From DAIOFH01 sp036745875 (lineage in GTDB: Bacteria; Planctomycetota; SZUA-567): DNA of 44,349 bases. Positions 1 to 7,514 of this stretch are shown here, one piece after another (positions within the stretch are counted from its first letter, which is position 1; every line of letters starts with the position of its first letter). The position numbers and the translations under genes were made by a program. The DNA lies in the NCBI GenBank assembly GCA_036745875.1, contig DAIOFH010000015.1, forward strand, positions 1 through 44,349, read 5' to 3'. A model generated the notes under the pieces. It saw only the letters and a program-made list of their open reading frames with translations, did not search any database and had not been told where the DNA came from.

Positions 1-13
1 TAATAAGAAATTT

Positions 14-46
14 CCGGAGCGGCGGCGGCGGTCGCCGCGGCTCCGG
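14..46 (-). terminator. Hairpin terminator after the sugar-binding protein gene
   Basis: A strong stem (14-20 with 40-46, then 22-27 with 33-38, one G-G mismatch, 5-nt loop) lies just past the stop codon of the minus-strand gene ending at 61. The minus strand continues into AAATTTCTTATT, a weak U-tract. It probably ends the LacI/SIS/VOC/binding-protein transcript. Confidence 0.7.
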
Positions 47-60
47 TAAATGATGTCTCT

Positions 61-1035
61 TTAGAACTCGAACTCATCGACGTTCGAGGCATCGACTGTC
101 AGAGGACGGTCGAAGAGGATGAGGGTGCCGTCGATGGTGGGGACGCCGAGGCCGGGGATTTCGAGGCCCTGCTTGATGTCCGCGCGCTTGCCGTCGAGGA
201 TCATCTGGGCAAGGTAGACCATGGCGCGGCCGGCTTCACCTGGGCTCCACAGGACGCAGTGGTTCATGGAACCGTCCTTGATGTAGGCGGCGGCTTCCTT
301 GGGGGAGGTGGTGCCGATGACCGCGATCTTGTCTTCGAGACGCTTTTCCCTGAGGGCCTGCGCCGCACCGGGAGCGCCCTGGCTGCCGAAGCAGAGGAAG
401 CCCTTGATGTTCGGGTAGGTCATGAGGATTTCGAGGGCTTTCTGGCGGGAAGCGTTACGATCTTCCGCGACGGGGAAACGGTCGGCGACCAGCTTCAGGT
501 TGGGGTATTTTTCCTTGGCGCGGGCAATGGCGGCGTCGGCCCAGATGTTGTGGGCCGGGACGGTGAGCGAGCCGACGTAGATGGCGTATTCGGCGTCGTC
601 GGTGCCCATGTCCTTCACCAGGACGTCCATCATGTACTCGCCGAACTTGACGTTGTCGATCATTTCAACGTCGTAGTCGGCTTCGGGCTGGTTCGGGGAT
701 TCGTGGGTAAGGACGGCGATCCCCTGCTCGCGGGCGCGCTTGAAGGCGGGCACGCAGGAGTTGGCGTCATTCGGGACGACGAGGATGGCGTTGACGCCCT
801 GGCTGATGGCGTCTTCGATGATCCTGACCTGCTGCGCTTCGTCGGCGGAAGCGGGAGCCTGCTGATAGGCTTCCTTGATCTTGAAGTCCTTGGCGGCCTT
901 GAGGACGCCGGCCTCGAAATCGTTGAACCACGGCGCGCGCAACTTCGGAACAGAAATCATGGTGTAGTCGCTGGCCTGGATGGCTGCCGACGCGAAAAGG
1001 GTCAAGGCGGCGGCGATCATCAGCAATTTCCGCAT
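61..1035 (-). CDS. Periplasmic sugar-binding protein, LsrB/RhaS-like (ABC transporter)
   Basis: Predicted 324-residue secreted solute-binding protein of the periplasmic-binding-protein I fold (Peripla_BP_4). Residues 1-21 form a signal peptide with a hydrophobic core and an AIQAS-type cleavage region. The body resembles autoinducer-2 and rhamnose binding proteins, for example the EYAIYVGSLTVPAHN segment and the C-terminal LEIPGLG stretch. It should capture a sugar or sugar-like ligand in the periplasm. The start has a clear AAAGGAGA ribosome site. It lies 149 nt downstream of the VOC gene in the same direction. No ATPase or permease is visible here; a strong hairpin follows the stop, so the partners must be elsewhere or beyond the left edge. 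The ligand cannot be assigned from sequence alone. Confidence 0.88.
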   Translation of the reverse strand: MRKLLMIAAALTLFASAAIQASDYTMISVPKLRAPWFNDFEAGVLKAAKDFKIKEAYQQAPASADEAQQVRIIEDAISQGVNAILVVPNDANSCVPAFKRAREQGIAVLTHESPNQPEADYDVEMIDNVKFGEYMMDVLVKDMGTDDAEYAIYVGSLTVPAHNIWADAAIARAKEKYPNLKLVADRFPVAEDRNASRQKALEILMTYPNIKGFLCFGSQGAPGAAQALREKRLEDKIAVIGTTSPKEAAAYIKDGSMNHCVLWSPGEAGRAMVYLAQMILDGKRADIKQGLEIPGLGVPTIDGTLILFDRPLTVDASNVDEFEF

Positions 1036-1184
1036 AGCAAAATCTCCTTTGAATTTACCCCCTGGTCCGGAATGCCGGCCACGTGCCGGAGCGCCGAAAA
1101 ACAGGGGCGGAGCCGCAGAACGGTCTCCTGAAAATGAAAGTGCTTCCTGTTTGTTGCGTTTCTTGTATTGACGTTTTCATTGTT

Positions 1185-1658
1185 TCATGACGGAAAGCGG
1201 CGTTCAGGCGGGGGAATCGAGCCCGCATTGCCGAGTTCTATGATCGTACCGGCCACCTTGTCCTGGCTGTCCAGATAGTAGAACTCGTCCTCGCCGATGT
1301 TCCCGCTTTGGATGACGGAGTAGCCTTTGGCTGCGTAATCCCTGACCGCCTTGGCGCAGTCCTGGTAGTACAGTTTGATGTGATGGAGACCTTCGCCGTT
1401 CTGTTCAAGGAACTCGTCGTAGATGCTTCGCCCGGTCAGCGGCTGCATGACCTCCATCTGGACGCCGCCGAACCACGCGACCGCGACAAGATAGGTATGG
1501 TCCGAGGGTTTGCCGCGGTACAGCGAATTTTTGACTATTTGTGGGGTGAAAGTATATATATCCCAGGGACCCATACGGAAGTCATTCCAATACTTTTCCA
1601 ATGTTTTGTCAAGATCGCGGACCAGGTGCGCCACTTGGACAATGTCTCCGTCTTTCAT
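1185..1658 (-). CDS. VOC-superfamily (glyoxalase/dioxygenase-like) protein
   Basis: A 157-residue single-module vicinal-oxygen-chelate protein. Likely metal ligands in the usual H-E-H-E order are His11 (VAHLVRDL), Glu69 (QMEVMQP), His92 or His93 (GLHHIKLY) and Glu141 (IIELG). The family includes epimerases, lyases and dioxygenases; methylmalonyl-CoA epimerase is the nearest in look, but the sugar context suggests a different substrate. The start follows a GGAAGAGGAAA ribosome site. It begins 13 nt after the SIS-domain gene and is surely co-transcribed with it. It may isomerise or epimerise an intermediate of the sugar handled by the neighbouring SIS protein. Fold and metal site are clear; the reaction is unknown. 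Confidence 0.8.
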   Translation of the reverse strand: MKDGDIVQVAHLVRDLDKTLEKYWNDFRMGPWDIYTFTPQIVKNSLYRGKPSDHTYLVAVAWFGGVQMEVMQPLTGRSIYDEFLEQNGEGLHHIKLYYQDCAKAVRDYAAKGYSVIQSGNIGEDEFYYLDSQDKVAGTIIELGNAGSIPPPERRFPS

Positions 1659-1671
1659 TATTTCCTCTTCC

Positions 1672-2241
1672 TTACGCGAATTTATGGGGGATGCCCTCGA
1701 GGTTCGTATGGCGGATGCGCATGTCTTCCGGGTCGACGTCCATGCGTTCCATAAGCATGGCGGTGACTATGTCGACGAAGATGAACAGCGCCTGCTCCAT
1801 GAGGGAGGCGAGGGGCTGGATCGACTTGACTTCGTCCGGGCCGCCGAATATCTGGCCGGGAACGCGGACGCACAGGTCGGCGAATTGTCCATGCTCGTTT
1901 TCCGGATGCGCGGTAAGGAGGGCGATCCGCGCACCGGCTTCCCTGGCGAGCTTGATTACATTCAGTTCGACATTGGTGATGGCACAGTGGTCGATGAGGA
2001 GGTCGCCGGGGCCGATGGAGGGGCTCGTCGTGTCGTAGACGACCCAGGCGTCGAAGCCCATGTGCTTGAGGCGCATGGCGAAGGCGCGCACTGAAAGCTG
2101 CATTCTGCCCATTGCGTAAAGATGGATCGACTTGGCCTGCAGGATTTCGCCGATAAGCTTGTCGACCTGGTCCGGATCGATCCTGTCCAGGACTTCCTTG
2201 TTTTCCTTGATGGCGGCGTCGACCAATTGTTTGTAATCCAT
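1672..2241 (-). CDS. SIS-domain protein, divergent 6-phospho-3-hexuloisomerase (HxlB)-like
   Basis: 189 residues, one SIS (sugar isomerase) domain. The ATG at 2241 is chosen over a TTG four codons upstream because a perfect GGAGG sits 5 nt before it. The core AFAMRLKHMGFDAWVV and GPGDLLI segments match HxlB-type phosphosugar isomerases. The usual SGSGET phosphate-binding loop is replaced by a CAITNVE segment, and the early G-x-GRS loop reads AMGRMQLS. Substrate or chemistry may therefore differ from the classical 3-hexulose-6-phosphate to fructose-6-phosphate reaction. It lies between a LacI regulator (24 nt upstream) and a VOC gene, implying a catabolic operon. A sugar-sensing, non-catalytic role is an alternative. 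Confidence 0.82.
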   Translation of the reverse strand: MDYKQLVDAAIKENKEVLDRIDPDQVDKLIGEILQAKSIHLYAMGRMQLSVRAFAMRLKHMGFDAWVVYDTTSPSIGPGDLLIDHCAITNVELNVIKLAREAGARIALLTAHPENEHGQFADLCVRVPGQIFGGPDEVKSIQPLASLMEQALFIFVDIVTAMLMERMDVDPEDMRIRHTNLEGIPHKFA

Positions 2242-2265
2242 GGTGTCCTCCAAATCAATGAACTC

Positions 2266-3282
2266 CTAAGTGGTTTCCCCTACCGACAAATACTGGTTGA
2301 ACATGATCATTCTTGGCTGCCACTGCCCCGCCTCTTCGGCGCCTTGCTTTTTTTTATGGTCGATCTTTTCGAAAAGAAGGTCGATTGCCTTGTGCGCGAC
2401 TCCGGCGATGTCGTATCCGGCGCTTGTTACCTTGATCGGAAAGATTATATGCGAATGCAGATCGTCGACCCCTGTGATGGCGATATCCCTGGGGCAATGA
2501 ATGCCGAGGAGCTTAAGGGCATAAAACGCTTCATAGGCCAGGACATCGCAATAGCAGCTGATGGCGTCATAGGGCTGTCCCTCCGCGAAAACCTCGTTGA
2601 TCAATTGGGTGCAGCACCCCTTGTCCGTAGGAATATAATGTATATCTCCGGGGGCGACCGAAATGTCGAATTCCGACAGGGCCTGTTTGAAGCCGGCCTC
2701 GCGATAGGTCGAGCTGGAAATGAATTCGTAGGAATTCAGCATCAAAAAGCGCCTTCTGCCGTTTTCCAGCATATGTCGTGTCGTAAGATATACTCCCTGC
2801 CGGTCGTCCGGCCTGACGCAGTCGAGGGCCATGTCCGTGAAATCCCTGCCGACAAGGACGAACGGCACATTGGTTCGTTGCAAGATTTCAATCGCGTCCG
2901 GCGTTTCCTGGAAGGGGCAGAGCAACACCCCGTCGACTTTTTTCCGCAAGGCCTCGTGCACGGCGTTCAATTCGCGCTCCGTGACGCTTCCGGTGGTGAT
3001 GATCAGGGTTGTGTAGCCGTTTTGGGCCGCGTATTTCGCAATGATATTGGTAATAATGGAAAAATACGGATTCATCGTTTCCGGCATGATCATCGCGATG
3101 GTGTTTGTCGTGCCGGTCCGCATGCTGCCCGCGATGCTGTTCGGGATATACCCGAGTTCCAATGCGGCGTTATGAACCCGTTCCCGTAGGTTCTTGGAGA
3201 TGGTCTTATGGTTTTTCATGGCTCTGGACGCGGATGTGACTGAACAGCCGCAGGCCAGGGCCAGATCGCGCAGAGTAACCAT
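2266..3282 (-). CDS. LacI-family transcriptional regulator
   Basis: 338 residues from the ATG at 3282, which directly precedes the LacI helix-turn-helix (MVTLRDLALACGCSV, then SASRAMKN and SKNLRERV within residues 1-35). The longer open frame upstream to 3435 lacks homology and is discarded. Residues about 60-330 form the periplasmic-binding-protein-like effector domain (TIAMIMPE, then TNIIAKYAAQNGYT, VDGVLLCP, and GVDDLHSH near the C-terminus). It lies at the head of the SIS/VOC/binding-protein genes in the same direction, so it is the likely local repressor of this sugar locus. Two AACGATTGC-containing sites upstream look like LacI-family operators. The effector is unknown. Confidence 0.9.
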   Translation of the reverse strand: MVTLRDLALACGCSVTSASRAMKNHKTISKNLRERVHNAALELGYIPNSIAGSMRTGTTNTIAMIMPETMNPYFSIITNIIAKYAAQNGYTTLIITTGSVTERELNAVHEALRKKVDGVLLCPFQETPDAIEILQRTNVPFVLVGRDFTDMALDCVRPDDRQGVYLTTRHMLENGRRRFLMLNSYEFISSSTYREAGFKQALSEFDISVAPGDIHYIPTDKGCCTQLINEVFAEGQPYDAISCYCDVLAYEAFYALKLLGIHCPRDIAITGVDDLHSHIIFPIKVTSAGYDIAGVAHKAIDLLFEKIDHKKKQGAEEAGQWQPRMIMFNQYLSVGETT

Positions 3283-3404
3283 ACGAGACGCACCTTTCCG
3301 AGTGTGTTTCACAAATCTGGAAAAATGACGTAGAGCTAAAGAGTAGGCATAAGCATTTTGAGCGACGAGACGGTATCTTAAAAACACATTTGAGGGGAAG
3401 TTTA

Positions 3405-3418
3405 GCTTAACGATTGCA
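3405..3418. promoter_or_regulatory. Candidate LacI-family operator 1
   Basis: GCTTAACGATTGCA carries a central CG and one good half of the LacI-family consensus (a palindrome centred on CG with the TTNCA arm). It shares AACGATTGC with a second site 176 nt further upstream of the LacI gene. Autoregulation is likely but unproven. Confidence 0.4.
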
Positions 3419-3580
3419 TGATAGCGATGTTTCAATTGTTGTCAAGAGGCGAGAATGGGAAAATCGAAATAGAATTTCATAACTATATAATATATAAATG
3501 ATTGCATTGATATAAATTTACTTATTATCGAATGATGTTTTTGGTAAAAAGGATGGAATTGGCTGATTTTGATGCAAAAT

Positions 3581-3594
3581 TGGTAACGATTGCG
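3581..3594. promoter_or_regulatory. Candidate LacI-family operator 2
   Basis: TGGTAACGATTGCG matches most positions of the LacI/GalR-type 14-bp palindrome around a central CG. The AACGATTGC core is repeated at 3409-3417. Two such sites upstream of a LacI gene suggest cooperative or looping repression. Confidence 0.42.
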
Positions 3595-3645
3595 TAAAAA
3601 ATAGGTGCAATTTCTTACGATATGAGAGGATGACCCGGGTTACTG

Positions 3646-4434
3646 CTACATTATTTCGAGAAGGGTAAGAATCCGCGCAAGCAACCGATTTTTGTCCGCC
3701 GCTTTCCCGGTGACCGCATAGAGGGAAGTGATCCTTTCTCGCAGGTTTTCCGGAAAATCTGCCGCTGGAACATTGACATTGACGCCAATCCCGAGAACCA
3801 CCCAGTCGAGCGCTTCGCCGCGGCGGCCGGATTCCACAAGGACACCGCAGAGTTTTTTGCCTTCATGATGGATGTCGTTTGGCTGCTTTATGTCCACTTG
3901 GATGCCAGCCACATCCAGTATCGCCTGCCGGACCGCGGCGAGGGCTGTCTGAGTAAGCTCATGCTCGTCCAGTTTACCCGGACGCAACACGACGGAAAAC
4001 TGCAACGAGTGCGGAGAGGAAAACCAGTCGTCCCCTTTACGGCCCTTGCCTCTGGTTTGCCGCGCTGCGGTCACTATTGACCCGGCTTCCGCGCCATCGA
4101 GTGCAAGGGCAATCGCCGCCGTATTGGTGGAGGATGTTTCATCGAGGCTTTTCCATTCCCGCCTGCCAACTGTTTTTGTCTTCAAGTACGGTTGGATACT
4201 GTCGCGGCTGACCGGATCGTTTTTGACAAGAAGCCTGTAACCCCGCTTGGTTACCGATTCAATGATATGCCCCTCCTCTCGGAGGTGGCGTATATGCTTG
4301 CTGACGCCGGCCCGCGTCATGCCGAGGCGTTCGGCAAGATCTTCCCCCGAATGCCAGTCTCCGTCAGCCGCCAGCTCATGGAGGATAATTTCCGCCGGAG
4401 ACGTTTTTTGAACTTGGAGCTTGCTTTTGGCCAT
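3646..4434 (-). CDS. birA: Biotin-protein ligase / biotin operon repressor BirA (short C-terminus)
   Basis: 262 residues. Residues about 10-70 form a winged helix-turn-helix (SGEDLAERLGMTRAGVSKHIRHL), so this is the bifunctional type that activates biotin to biotinyl-AMP, transfers it to carboxylase carrier proteins and represses bio genes. Residues about 90-262 hold the ligase domain: TSSTNTAA, the adenylate loop RQTRGKGRKGDDW, KQPNDI (KWPNDI in most members) and KLCGVLVES. The protein stops about where E. coli BirA (321 residues) enters its small C-terminal SH3-like domain, so that domain appears missing. The following DNA is AT-rich with no recoverable remainder. It is divergent from bioB with a BirA-type operator between them, which supports a regulatory role. 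Confidence 0.93.
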   Translation of the reverse strand: MAKSKLQVQKTSPAEIILHELAADGDWHSGEDLAERLGMTRAGVSKHIRHLREEGHIIESVTKRGYRLLVKNDPVSRDSIQPYLKTKTVGRREWKSLDETSSTNTAAIALALDGAEAGSIVTAARQTRGKGRKGDDWFSSPHSLQFSVVLRPGKLDEHELTQTALAAVRQAILDVAGIQVDIKQPNDIHHEGKKLCGVLVESGRRGEALDWVVLGIGVNVNVPAADFPENLRERITSLYAVTGKAADKNRLLARILTLLEIM

Positions 4435-4440
4435 GTATTA

Positions 4441-4474
4441 TTGTAAACCTATTTTTTTGATATCTGGTTGACAA
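4441..4474. promoter_or_regulatory. BirA operator in the birA-bioB divergent promoter
   Basis: TTGTAAACC (4441-4449) and GGTTGACAA (4466-4474) form an inverted repeat with one mismatch and a 16-nt spacer. This matches the known BirA operator pattern of TTGTAAACC, a 14-16 nt gap, then GGTTTACAA. It fills the 70-nt gap between the two divergent starts, and a TTGACA hexamer is embedded in the right arm. Biotin-loaded BirA should repress bioB-bioDA-symporter, and possibly birA itself. Confidence 0.88.
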
Positions 4475-4504
4475 TTAAATTCTTCATATGAGGCATCTCC
4501 ACCA

Positions 4505-5491
4505 ATGACACCGGAAATACACACCGTTCTTGCCGACGCGCTGCACGGGAAAAGCCTTTCCGCCATGGGCGCGGAAAAGCTGCTGGCCCGGAGGGACTCC
4601 CTTCTCGATGTCATGGCCTGTGCCCGGCTTGCAGCAGCCAACGGACGGTCCAAACCCTTCACCTGCGGCATTGTAAATGCCAAATCCGGACTTTGCCAGG
4701 AAAATTGCGCCTATTGCGCCCAGTCGCGCCACCATAATGCCAATGCGCCAGTTTATCCGCTCATAAGCGAGGACAAGATGCTCCGCCTGGCGGAAAAGTA
4801 CGCCGAAGCGGGCGTCGACTACATGGGCATGGTGACGAGCGGCGTCGGGCCGGACCCAAAGGACCTCGATACGCTGTGCCGTATGGCGGAGCGGATCAGC
4901 AGGAATGTCAATATCCGTCTCTGCGCATCTCTCGGAGTCCTGATGTCCGGTCAGGCGGAGCGTCTGCGCGCGGCAGGATTCAGCAGTTACCACCATAACC
5001 TGGAGACCGCCCGCAGCAACTACCCCGTTGTTTGTCCGTCTCACTATTATGAACGACGAACCGCAACCGTAAAAGCCGCCAGGGCGGCGGGGCTTCGCGT
5101 CTGCACCGGCGGTATCTTCGGGGTCGGCGAGACGTGGCTGCAGCGGCTCGAATTGTCCGACGCGCTGGCGGAGTTGACGGTCGACTCCATTCCAGTGAAT
5201 TTCCTCGTGGCGGTGGCCGGGACGCCGCTTGCCGGTACCCCTCCGCCGCCGGCGAAGGAGGCGCTTCTCATTATCGCTATTTTGCGGCTGATGCATCCGG
5301 ACCGCGATATCGTCGTCTGCGGCGGTCGGAACCATTGCCTTGGGGAATATGCACCGCTTCTTTTTGCCGCCGGTGCAAACGGGCTGATGGTCGGCGACTA
5401 CCTGACGACGACCGGGAGCCCGCTGGCAAAGGACATTGAAATGCTTGACACCCTCGGAATGAATAAACATGAGCTCCACACATGCCTCTAA
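4505..5491 (+). CDS. bioB: Biotin synthase BioB, variant auxiliary-cluster site
   Basis: 328 residues, radical SAM enzyme that inserts sulfur into dethiobiotin, the last step of biotin synthesis. The SAM [4Fe-4S] motif is C64-x3-C68-x2-C71 (GLCQENCAYCAQS). YHHNLETA, GGIFGVGE and the C-terminal GANGLMVGDYLTT segment confirm BioB. In a hand alignment to E. coli BioB, two [2Fe-2S] ligands are kept (C128 to Cys140, C188 to Cys200). Cys97 falls at Gly108 and Arg260 at Val270, while new cysteines appear at 272 and 278 (VVCGGRNHC). This resembles BioB forms of obligate anaerobes that carry a different auxiliary Fe-S cluster. It is the first gene after the BirA operator and overlaps bioDA by 23 nt. 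Confidence 0.95.
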   Translation: MTPEIHTVLADALHGKSLSAMGAEKLLARRDSLLDVMACARLAAANGRSKPFTCGIVNAKSGLCQENCAYCAQSRHHNANAPVYPLISEDKMLRLAEKYAEAGVDYMGMVTSGVGPDPKDLDTLCRMAERISRNVNIRLCASLGVLMSGQAERLRAAGFSSYHHNLETARSNYPVVCPSHYYERRTATVKAARAAGLRVCTGGIFGVGETWLQRLELSDALAELTVDSIPVNFLVAVAGTPLAGTPPPPAKEALLIIAILRLMHPDRDIVVCGGRNHCLGEYAPLLFAAGANGLMVGDYLTTTGSPLAKDIEMLDTLGMNKHELHTCL

Positions 5492-7514
5492 CATCAACAG
5501 GAAAAATCCCGCCTGGCTTGTCATCGGCACCGGCACCGATGTCGGCAAAACCGTCGTGACGGCCGGGCTTCTACGTGCCGCCCACGCCTGCGGCCTGTCG
5601 GCGCAGGCCGTCAAACCTGTGCAAACCGGCTGTCCGCGCGGGCCTGACGGAAAGTACCGGGCTCCGGACCTCGCGGTGTACCGCGAGGCGTGTCCGGACG
5701 CCCATACGAGCGCCCTGTTCTGTTTTGCCGATCCCTGTTCCCCCCATTTGGCCGCTTCGGCGGAGGGAGCGGTTCTTGACGTAGGCACGATACTCCAGGC
5801 GATCGAAGCGAGGAGGGATGCAGCCGACTATATGATTGTCGAAGGCGCGGGCGGCTTGCTGGTTCCGTTGAACGAGAGTGAAAGCTTTGTCGATCTGGCA
5901 CAAGCGCTCGACTGTCGCGCCGTGCTTGTCGCTGCCAATCGGTTGGGCGCGATCAACCATGTACAGCTCACGCTTGACGCGCTGCGGTTGCGGGGGCTTC
6001 CGGTCGCTGCGGTTGTCATGACGGAAGTCGATGCCGGGGACGGTACAGAGCTTGAGTCCCGCATTCGCCGGGACAATATCCGGGTTGTGCGCCGTGCGGT
6101 CGGTGGAGGAGCGCCGGTTGTCGGATTGCCGTTTTACAGCAATCTTGCCGACGGCGGCTGGCAGGCGCTTGCTGAACGATTGAAGCCGGTAATCGCGCAT
6201 TTATGCCCGCTCCAGCCTGATTCGGGTGAATCCATCGAGGAAGCGCTTGGATTTGACAAACGCCATCTCTGGCATCCCTATGCTCCCACCCATCCGCCGC
6301 CGCCTGTCTGGCTGGCGGAAAAGACTTCGGGAACAAAAATCCGCCTCGCGGACGGCAGGGAACTCGTGGACGGCATGTCGTCCTGGTGGGCCGCGGTGCA
6401 TGGGTATAATCATCCCGGCCTTGTCGATGAATTGCAAAAACAGGCCGCCCTCATGCCGCATGTGATGTTTGGCGGGCTGACTCATGCGCCCGCTATCAGC
6501 CTGGCGAAGAAATTGACGGCCATGGCGCCGGAAGGCCTGGATCGGGTCTTTTTCGCCGATTCCGGGTCGGTTGCCGTCGAAGTCGCCTTGAAAATGGCGG
6601 TGCAATACCAGCATGCGATGGGGCGGCCGGGAAAATGCCGCATCGCCTCGGCGCTCGGCGGCTACCACGGCGACACCATCGGCGCGATGAGCGTATGCGA
6701 TCCTGAAAACGGCATGCATGGCTTGTTCAAGGGCATATTGCCGAAACAACTGTTTGTCCCCCGTCCGGAAAGCCGCTTTGACGGTGAATTCGACTCCAAT
6801 GAAATGTTGCCTGTGGAACAGCTGTTCGCCGATTACAGTGGTGAAATAGCCGCCTTTATCATTGAACCCGTTGTCCAGGGTGCGGGAGGCATGTGGTTTT
6901 ACCATCCCGAGTACCTTCGCCGTCTCCGGACGTTGTGCGACCGCCATGACATTCTTCTGATCCTTGACGAGATAGCCACGGGATTCGGCCGCACCGGAAA
7001 ATTTTTCGCCTGTGAATGGGCGGGAGTCGGCCCGGATATTCTCTGTCTTGGCAAAGCGCTTACCGGCGGTTGCCTGACCTTGTCGGCCGTTGTCGCCAGG
7101 GACGAAATCGCGGCGGTGATTTCCAGGGAAGGCGTTTTCATGCACGGCCCAACTTTTATGGCCAACCCTCTGGCCTGCGCCGTCGCAGCAAAGAGCCTGC
7201 AAATTTTGGAAAATTCGCCGTGGCGCGAACAGGTGCGGGCGATAGAAGCGGGCCTGCGGTCCGGACTTTCCCCTTGCAAGGAAATGCCCGGCGTCCGTGA
7301 TGTCCGCGTGCTCGGCGCAATTGGCGTTGTGGAAATGCGGGAACCGGTCAATGCTGCCCGCTTGCAGCGCTTCTTCGTCGATGAGGCGGGCGTGTGGATA
7401 CGGCCCTTTGCGAAATTGATCTATGTCATGCCTCCGTTTATCGCGTCCGCGTACGATGTCCGGCAGCTCACGGGTGCGGTAAGGACCGCAGTGGAAAGGG
7501 AAGAATGGAAATAG
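5469..7514 (+). CDS. bioDA: Bifunctional dethiobiotin synthetase - DAPA aminotransferase fusion (BioD-BioA)
   Basis: 681 residues covering two consecutive biotin steps in one chain. Residues about 14-225 are BioD: P-loop GTGTDVGKT (about 20-28), KPVQTGC and the VEGAGGLLVPL segment. It carboxylates and closes 7,8-diaminopelargonate to dethiobiotin. Residues about 258-680 are BioA, the PLP- and SAM-dependent aminotransferase making diaminopelargonate from KAPA: HLWHPYAP, VDGMSSWWAAVHGYNHP, ADSGSVAVE, ILDEIATGFGRTGK, the PLP lysine in CLGKALTGG, and HGPTFMANPLA. The order BioD-BioA matches the plant and fungal bifunctional enzyme. The start overlaps bioB and the end overlaps the symporter start, so translation is coupled. 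bioF and the pimelate-pathway genes are not in the window. Confidence 0.95.
   Translation: MSSTHASNINRKNPAWLVIGTGTDVGKTVVTAGLLRAAHACGLSAQAVKPVQTGCPRGPDGKYRAPDLAVYREACPDAHTSALFCFADPCSPHLAASAEGAVLDVGTILQAIEARRDAADYMIVEGAGGLLVPLNESESFVDLAQALDCRAVLVAANRLGAINHVQLTLDALRLRGLPVAAVVMTEVDAGDGTELESRIRRDNIRVVRRAVGGGAPVVGLPFYSNLADGGWQALAERLKPVIAHLCPLQPDSGESIEEALGFDKRHLWHPYAPTHPPPPVWLAEKTSGTKIRLADGRELVDGMSSWWAAVHGYNHPGLVDELQKQAALMPHVMFGGLTHAPAISLAKKLTAMAPEGLDRVFFADSGSVAVEVALKMAVQYQHAMGRPGKCRIASALGGYHGDTIGAMSVCDPENGMHGLFKGILPKQLFVPRPESRFDGEFDSNEMLPVEQLFADYSGEIAAFIIEPVVQGAGGMWFYHPEYLRRLRTLCDRHDILLILDEIATGFGRTGKFFACEWAGVGPDILCLGKALTGGCLTLSAVVARDEIAAVISREGVFMHGPTFMANPLACAVAAKSLQILENSPWREQVRAIEAGLRSGLSPCKEMPGVRDVRVLGAIGVVEMREPVNAARLQRFFVDEAGVWIRPFAKLIYVMPPFIASAYDVRQLTGAVRTAVEREEWK

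Larger units (their letters stand above)
3283..3645. other. AT-rich intergenic region upstream of the LacI gene
   Basis: 363 nt between the end of birA and the start of the LacI gene, both on the minus strand. It is much more AT-rich than the genes, especially 3470-3600. I see no credible gene. It holds two LacI-type operator-like sites, listed separately, and probably the promoter of the LacI/SIS/VOC operon. No birA terminator hairpin was found. Confidence 0.6.

Noticed and set aside
259..1131. Long plus-strand open frame opposite the binding-protein gene
   Set aside because: Gly/Val/Asp-rich antisense shadow of a real gene with signal peptide and ribosome site; no family resemblance.
2266..3435. 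Longer LacI start at 3435
   Set aside because: The first 51 codons lack homology, while the ATG at 3282 begins exactly at the canonical LacI helix-turn-helix.
7394..7504. Upstream start of the symporter within bioDA
   Set aside because: Cys/Arg-rich, non-homologous, and it would overlap bioDA by 121 nt; the ATG at 7505 has a good ribosome site.
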